NCBI GenBank assembly: GCA_004143945.1
Contig: SEHB01000003.1
Coordinates: forward strand, 293,225 to 357,224
Source of the DNA: Lysobacteraceae bacterium
GTDB taxonomy: Bacteria > Pseudomonadota > Gammaproteobacteria > Xanthomonadales > Rhodanobacteraceae
Reading direction: 5' to 3'
Length of the DNA: 64,000 bases
The notes below the pieces were generated by a model that was given only the letters and a program-made list of their open reading frames with translations, was not told the DNA's origin and did no database searches. The translations under genes and the position numbers were made by a program. Each line of letters begins with the position of its first letter. Position 1 is the first letter of the stretch. Positions 59,229 to 64,000 of the stretch are shown in pieces.

Positions 59229-61994
59229 ATGATGACTGCACGGGTACTGGGCGCGATCGCGGTGTTGGGTCTGCTGGGGTGGTCGGGTCCGCAGGCGCGC
59301 GCCGACGTCACGTTCGCGCGCGATCCCGCGCAGTCGGTCGATGCCCCCTACGGCGCGAAGATCGCGCGCTACACGACGGACCCGTCGTTCAATACGCCCC
59401 TGACCGACTACCTGCCGGCATCGGCGACGGTGCCGACGCCCGAGGCGGTGCTCGGCGACATCGCCGGCGCGCCGGACCATTTGCCGTATGCGGCGGACGT
59501 GCACCGGTACTTCCGACTCCTCGCACAGGCGACGCCACGCGTGCGGGTCGTGTCGATCGGCCGCAGCGAGGAAGGGCGCGAGATGATCGCGGTCGCGATC
59601 GCCGACGAGCAGCTTCTGGATGACCTCGACGCGAATCGCGCGCGTCTCGCGCAACTCGCCGATCCACGCACGCTCGGGCTCGACGATGCGAAGGCCGAGG
59701 CGCTGATCGCGCAAACGGCGCCCGTGTACTACATCACCGGCACCATGCACTCGACCGAGACGGGCGCGCCGACGTCATTGATGGAGCTTGCGTACCGGCT
59801 CGCGGTGGATGATGCGCCGTACATCAAGCGAATCCGTTCCCGGCTGGTCACGCTGATCACGCCGGTGGTCGAGGTCGACGGGCGCGAGCGCATGGTCGAC
59901 CTGTATCGATGGCACAAGGCGAATCCCGACAAGCAGTACCCGCGCCTGGTCTACTGGGGCCATTACGTCGCGCACGACAACAATCGCGACGCGATGGTGC
60001 TGACGCTGAACCTCAGCCGCAACGTGCTCGACACCTATCTCGGCTGGCATGCGCAGGTGCTGCACGACCTGCACGAGTCGGTTCCCTTCCTCTACGACAA
60101 CACGGTCGGCGCGGGGCCGTACAACGCATGGATCGATCCGATCCTCGTCTCGGAATGGCAGCAGCTCGGGTGGAACAATGTCGAGCGCATGACGCGGCTC
60201 GGCCTGCCCGGTGTGTTCACGCACGGCGACTTCGATACCTGGAGCCCGGGCTACATGATGTTCATGGCCGCGATGCACAACGGCATCAGCCGCCTGTACG
60301 AAACCTACGGCAACGCGGGCGCCGATACGCTCGAACGCATCCTCGAGCCGGACGACTACGCGCGCACCTGGTACCGGCCCAATCCGCCTCTGCCGAGGGT
60401 GCTCTGGTCGCAGCGCAACAACAACAACTACACGCAGACGGGGCTGCTGACCGCACTCGACTACTTCGCGGAGAACCGCGCGACGTTCCTGCGCAACTTC
60501 TGGCAGAAGGGCAAGCGATCGATCGGCAAGCCGCAGGCGAATGGTCCGGCCGCGTACGTGTTCTCGGCCGACGACACGCGCAAGGGCGCCCAGGCCGAGC
60601 TGCTGCGCGTGCTGCGCGCCCAGCACGTCGAGGTCGGGCGTGCGCAGCGCGCGTTCACGATCAAGGTGCCGATGTTCGACGGCGCAGATGCCAGGAAGCA
60701 CGACAAGGACGAGGATGCGGGCAAGGATCGCCCGCCACCGCGCCCGAAGCAGGTCGCGCGCAGGTTTCCGGCCGGCAGCTGGATCGTGCGCATGGACCAG
60801 CCCTATTCACGCATCGCCGACACCCTGCTCGACCGTCAGTACTGGGCACCGGACGATCCGCAAAAGCATGCCTACGACGACACCGGCTGGTCGCTCGGCG
60901 ATGCATTCGGCGTCGATGTCGCGCGCGTCAGCGACGCCGACGTGCTCGAGGTACCGCTGCGCAACGTCGATGCGATCGACACGCCGCGCTTCGAACCCGC
61001 CGCGCTCGGCGTGAAGGAGAAGATGCCGCGCATCGCGCTGATGCACACCTGGCTGTCGACGCAGACCGAAGGCTGGTGGCGGATGGCACTGGACCGGCTC
61101 GGCGTGGCGTACGACTACATCAGCACGCAGGACGTGGCGAAGGACGCGAACCTGCGCGGCAAGTACGACGTGATCCTGTTCGCGCCGGTCGGCGTGGGCG
61201 ACCGCCGCGCGATCGTCGACGGCTTGCCGATGTACGGCAATGCACTGCCCTGGGAGACCACCGAACTCACGCCGAATCTGGGGCGCATCGATTCCACGCC
61301 GGACATGCGTCCTGGCCTCGGCGCAAGCGGCGTCGACAATCTCAAGCGCTTCGTCGCCGCGGGCGGCCTGCTCGTCACGTCCGAAGACACCGCAGAGTTC
61401 GCGATCGAGCAGGGTCTCGCGCCTGGGGTGTCGGTCACGCCGAAGAAGGATCTGCGCGTGGTCGGCAGCATCCTCGGTGCACTGCGCGTCGACAAGGACA
61501 GCCCAATCGCGCGTGGCTACGATGCACCGTTCGCGCTGTACAGCAGCGAAGGCCTGTCGTTCCGCCTGAGCCAGCTGGTCGGCGGCGATGGGGACCTGCC
61601 GAGCGCCAAGGAGTACAAGCGACCGACCGGCCGCGGCGGGGTCGAGGATGCCGATGTTCCCGAGGCGCGCACCCATGCCGAACCCTCGCGGTTGCCGTCG
61701 CCCAAGCCTTGGGAGGCGCTCGAGCTCAACATCGAACAGCAGCGCAACAACCCGCGCGTGATCCCGGCCGAGATGCGGCCGAAGGCGGTCGTGCGCTGGG
61801 CCGATGCGGACGCGCTGCTCGTGTCCGGGCTGCTGGACAACGGCAGCGAGATGGCCGGGCGCGTCGCGGTGGTCGACGCACGCTATGGGCGCGGTCACGT
61901 GTTGCTGTTTGCGAACAATCCGGTCTGGCGTGGCGCAACGATCGGGAGTTACGCGTTATTGCTCAATGCGATCGTGCATCACGATCGGTTGTGA
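59229..61994 (+). CDS. Secreted M14 family zinc carboxypeptidase-like protein
   Basis: 921 aa. Signal peptide 1-26 (VLGAIAVLGLLGWSGPQARA). M14 domain about 60-380: the HxxE zinc site is TMHSTETGAP (H174, E177); a following histidine in LHDLHESVPFLYD is the likely third ligand; HYVAHDNNRDAM is also present. An M14 relative is thus functional by residues. The second half (about 580-900) has a glutamine-amidotransferase-like fold (LMHTWLSTQTEGWWRMALDRL, YDVILFAPVG, FVAAGGLLVTSEDT), as in the large secreted M14 proteins. It probably cleaves C-terminal residues or wall peptides outside the cell. An AGGGGTGG precedes ATG 59229. Confidence 0.85.
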   Translation: MMTARVLGAIAVLGLLGWSGPQARADVTFARDPAQSVDAPYGAKIARYTTDPSFNTPLTDYLPASATVPTPEAVLGDIAGAPDHLPYAADVHRYFRLLAQATPRVRVVSIGRSEEGREMIAVAIADEQLLDDLDANRARLAQLADPRTLGLDDAKAEALIAQTAPVYYITGTMHSTETGAPTSLMELAYRLAVDDAPYIKRIRSRLVTLITPVVEVDGRERMVDLYRWHKANPDKQYPRLVYWGHYVAHDNNRDAMVLTLNLSRNVLDTYLGWHAQVLHDLHESVPFLYDNTVGAGPYNAWIDPILVSEWQQLGWNNVERMTRLGLPGVFTHGDFDTWSPGYMMFMAAMHNGISRLYETYGNAGADTLERILEPDDYARTWYRPNPPLPRVLWSQRNNNNYTQTGLLTALDYFAENRATFLRNFWQKGKRSIGKPQANGPAAYVFSADDTRKGAQAELLRVLRAQHVEVGRAQRAFTIKVPMFDGADARKHDKDEDAGKDRPPPRPKQVARRFPAGSWIVRMDQPYSRIADTLLDRQYWAPDDPQKHAYDDTGWSLGDAFGVDVARVSDADVLEVPLRNVDAIDTPRFEPAALGVKEKMPRIALMHTWLSTQTEGWWRMALDRLGVAYDYISTQDVAKDANLRGKYDVILFAPVGVGDRRAIVDGLPMYGNALPWETTELTPNLGRIDSTPDMRPGLGASGVDNLKRFVAAGGLLVTSEDTAEFAIEQGLAPGVSVTPKKDLRVVGSILGALRVDKDSPIARGYDAPFALYSSEGLSFRLSQLVGGDGDLPSAKEYKRPTGRGGVEDADVPEARTHAEPSRLPSPKPWEALELNIEQQRNNPRVIPAEMRPKAVVRWADADALLVSGLLDNGSEMAGRVAVVDARYGRGHVLLFANNPVWRGATIGSYALLLNAIVHHDRL

Positions 61995-62224
61995 GCGGCC
62001 CGCCGGCGGCTGCGGCGACTGCGTCGCGGCCGCACGCTCGGTGCGAGCGGAGAGGGTGTCATTCTGCACGAACGGCGCGGCGCCGATCGCCGGGGCGGCG
62101 ACCGGTGTCCCAGGGATCGTTCCTCTAGGCGGCCGCGGCGACGCGATGACCGACGGGAACGACCTGTTCGCGACGCTTCGCTACGCCGGGGTCGTGCTAT
62201 GGGACGACCACCGTTGCGCCGGTG

Positions 62225-63400
62225 CTAGGGTGCGAGGAGTTCGATCCGCAGCAGCTTGCCATCCGCTGCGTCGGTCAATGCGTACAGGAAGCCATCCGGA
62301 CCCTGGCGCACGTCGCGGATCCGTTCGTTGCGCTCGGCGAGGAGTCGCTCCTCGCCGACGATCCGATCGCCGTCGAGTTCGAGCCGGATCAGGCAGGCCT
62401 TCGCGAGTGCGCCGAGGAACAGGCTGTGCCGCCACGCGGGCGAGCGGTCGGCGGTGTAGAACACGAGCCCGCTGATCGCGGGCGAGACCTCGAAGTAGTG
62501 GTGTGGCTGCTGCATGCCGTCGGCCGCGCTGCCCCGGGCTTCGGGTATCGGCTCCCCCGAATAGTTGATGCCCCAGGAGATGACCGGCCAGCCGTAGTTC
62601 CCGCCGGCTTCCGGAATATTGATCTCGTCGCCTCCCATGGGCCCGTGCTCGGTGGTCCACAGCTTGCGCGTGACCGGATGCAATGCGGCGCCCTGCATGT
62701 TGCGGTGGCCATAGGACCAGATCTCCGGTCGCACGCCGTCGCGGCCGACGAACGGGTTGTCGTTCGGGATGCTGCCGTCCGGGTTGATGCGCACGAGCTT
62801 GCCCTGGAGCTTGTCGAGTTCCTGCGCGGTCGGGCGCTTGTTATTTTCTCCCTGGGTCACGAACAGGTGACCCGCATCGTCGAACACCAGGCGCGAGCCG
62901 ACGTGGGTGCCGCTCGACAGTTTCGGCTCCTGCCGGTAGATCACCTCGGTGTCGACGAGCGCGGTGCCATCGAGTCGTCCGCGGAGCACCGACGTACCGG
63001 CGAGGTTCCCGCGCAGGTTCGGTTCGGCGTAGGAAAGGTAGACGAGCCTGTCGTCCGCGAAGCCCGGTGACAGCACCACGTCGAGCAGGCCAGCCTGTCC
63101 CGCGACGAAGATCGGCGGCAATCCTGAAACATTCGCTGCGAGCGCGCCATGCGCGTCGAGCAGGAGCAGGCGACCCGGGCGTTCGGTCACGAGCATGTGT
63201 CCGTCCGGCAGGAACGCGAGGCTCCAGGGATGCTCGAGTCCGGTGGTCACTTCCGTCACGCGCACGCGTCCGACCCGGCTTTGATGCTCGCTGCCGAGGC
63301 TTCCCGGCGCGACCTCGCGCGAGCGCGGCTCGGGTGCCGGATGCGAGGTGCAGGCCAGCAGTGCGAAGGCGATACCGAACACGAGAATCAGGCGGGGCAT
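62225..63400 (-). CDS. PQQ-dependent sugar dehydrogenase lipoprotein (YliI/Asd-like)
   Basis: 391 aa. Lipoprotein signal peptide with lipobox LLAC (residues 14-17). Six-bladed beta-propeller of soluble aldose dehydrogenases: GLEHPWSLAFLPDGHMLVTERPGRL, GLLDVVLSPGFA, GHLFVTQGENN, YGHRNMQGAALHP, EHGPMGGDEINIPEAGGNYGWP. It oxidises aldoses in the periplasm with pyrroloquinoline quinone. No PQQ-synthesis genes are in view. ATG 63400 starts the signal peptide; an earlier in-frame start at 63460 has none. Confidence 0.9.
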   Translation of the reverse strand: MPRLILVFGIAFALLACTSHPAPEPRSREVAPGSLGSEHQSRVGRVRVTEVTTGLEHPWSLAFLPDGHMLVTERPGRLLLLDAHGALAANVSGLPPIFVAGQAGLLDVVLSPGFADDRLVYLSYAEPNLRGNLAGTSVLRGRLDGTALVDTEVIYRQEPKLSSGTHVGSRLVFDDAGHLFVTQGENNKRPTAQELDKLQGKLVRINPDGSIPNDNPFVGRDGVRPEIWSYGHRNMQGAALHPVTRKLWTTEHGPMGGDEINIPEAGGNYGWPVISWGINYSGEPIPEARGSAADGMQQPHHYFEVSPAISGLVFYTADRSPAWRHSLFLGALAKACLIRLELDGDRIVGEERLLAERNERIRDVRQGPDGFLYALTDAADGKLLRIELLAP

Positions 63401-63519
63401 GGCGTCGCTTCGATCGCACGCGGAGCCGGGAACAATAGCGACTTTGCACAGCGCATGCATGTCGCGCGTTGCTCGCCAAGCCCCTCAGAAGCACGCAGTG
63501 CGCAAGCAGCGCACAAGCG

Positions 63520-63547
63520 AACGCCTCCCCGTTTCCGGGGAGGCGTT
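63520..63547 (-). terminator. Hairpin terminator after the 5S rRNA gene
   Basis: Perfect 12-bp stem AACGCCTCCCCG / CGGGGAGGCGTT with a 4-base loop, 14 bp beyond the 5S 3' end on the minus strand. The run of T is weak. Confidence 0.7.
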
Positions 63548-63560
63548 CTTGGGTAAAGCC

Positions 63561-63675
63561 CCTGGCGATGACCTACTCTTGCATGGCTTAAGCCACACTA
63601 CCATCGGCGCAGCTGCGTTTCACTTCCGAGTTCGAGATGGGATCGGGTGGGACCACAGCGCTAATGTCACCAGGG
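63561..63675 (-). rRNA. rrf: 5S ribosomal RNA
   Basis: About 115 nt on the minus strand. It contains the conserved CCCGATCCCATCTCGAACTC and GAAGTGAAACGC, then GCGCCGATGGTAGTGTGG and AGAGTAGGTCATCGCCAGG, with complementary ends (CCCTGGTGACA / ..TCGCCAGGG). It lies about 114 bp after the 23S gene; no tRNA is seen in between. Confidence 0.94.
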
Positions 63676-63789
63676 AACTGGTGCGAGTCGCGCAATCGCG
63701 CGGACTCGGCATGGGGACTTGGGACGTAATCAAGCGAATGGCTGTCGCCAGACCTCTCGTCGAGGCAGCGAAGCAACTTGGAGTTATAT

Positions 63790-64000
<211 letters not shown>

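Noticed and set aside
63676..63789. tRNA gene between the 23S and 5S genes
   Set aside because: No cloverleaf or T-loop consensus is visible in this 114-bp spacer.

Overview
The window is a high-GC (roughly two thirds G+C or more) chromosomal segment of a gammaproteobacterium. It most likely belongs to the order Xanthomonadales (Lysobacterales) and plausibly to a Rhodanobacteraceae/Dokdonella-like lineage. The evidence is the atpIBEFHAGDC operon followed by glmU, a phasin gene, REP elements headed by GTAG (as described in Stenotrophomonas and Pseudomonas), secreted proteins carrying an IF-x-DGFE-like tag, and a CRP/Clp-type operator in front of an exopolysaccharide (EPS) operon. The genus is an inference; no 16S sequence is present.

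Layout. 1-3.7 kb: a PstS-like binding protein with a lysine/alanine/proline tail, a HAD hydrolase and an M17 aminopeptidase. 3.7-12.9 kb, minus strand: the ATP synthase operon with its own promoter and terminator, then glmU. The beta-subunit gene atpD is broken by an internal deletion of about 70 codons plus a frameshift, which removes Walker B. 13-20 kb: phasin, queD, a winged-helix regulator, an ECF sigma factor translationally coupled to a Ser/Thr kinase with TPR-like repeats, a secreted protein, and a GAF-GGDEF protein. 20-28 kb: secreted beta-helix protein, QEGLA-type metallopeptidase, a YetA-like secreted protein, and an amidohydrolase interrupted by an amber codon.

28-59 kb is one large surface-polysaccharide locus. 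It holds nucleotide-sugar dehydrogenase and 4-epimerases (uronic-acid precursors), an export lipoprotein, a chain-length protein, a P-loop partner lacking the Walker A lysine, an outer-membrane barrel, galE, two heparinase II/III-like paralogues flanking a methyltransferase, a coupled minus-strand operon (deacetylases, ligase/polymerase, flippase, adenylate-forming enzyme, glycosyltransferases), a J-domain/methyltransferase/glycosyltransferase/fused-oxidoreductase operon, an O-acyltransferase, and a glycosyltransferase paired with an asparagine-synthase-like amidotransferase. The genes fit Wzx/Wzy-type synthesis of an acidic, N-deacetylated, O-acylated, possibly amidated polymer, with dedicated lyases for trimming or recycling it. 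No priming glycosyltransferase, exosortase or PEP-CTERM protein is visible here.

59-64 kb: a large M14-like secreted peptidase, a lipoprotein sugar dehydrogenase, then the 5S rRNA and the 3' end of a 23S rRNA on the minus strand, running off the right edge.

Repeats are a second theme. Four GTAG REP doublets each supply the TAG stop codon of the gene they abut (five genes in total). Heptad-built inverted repeats and a two-copy palindromic repeat sit between atp genes.
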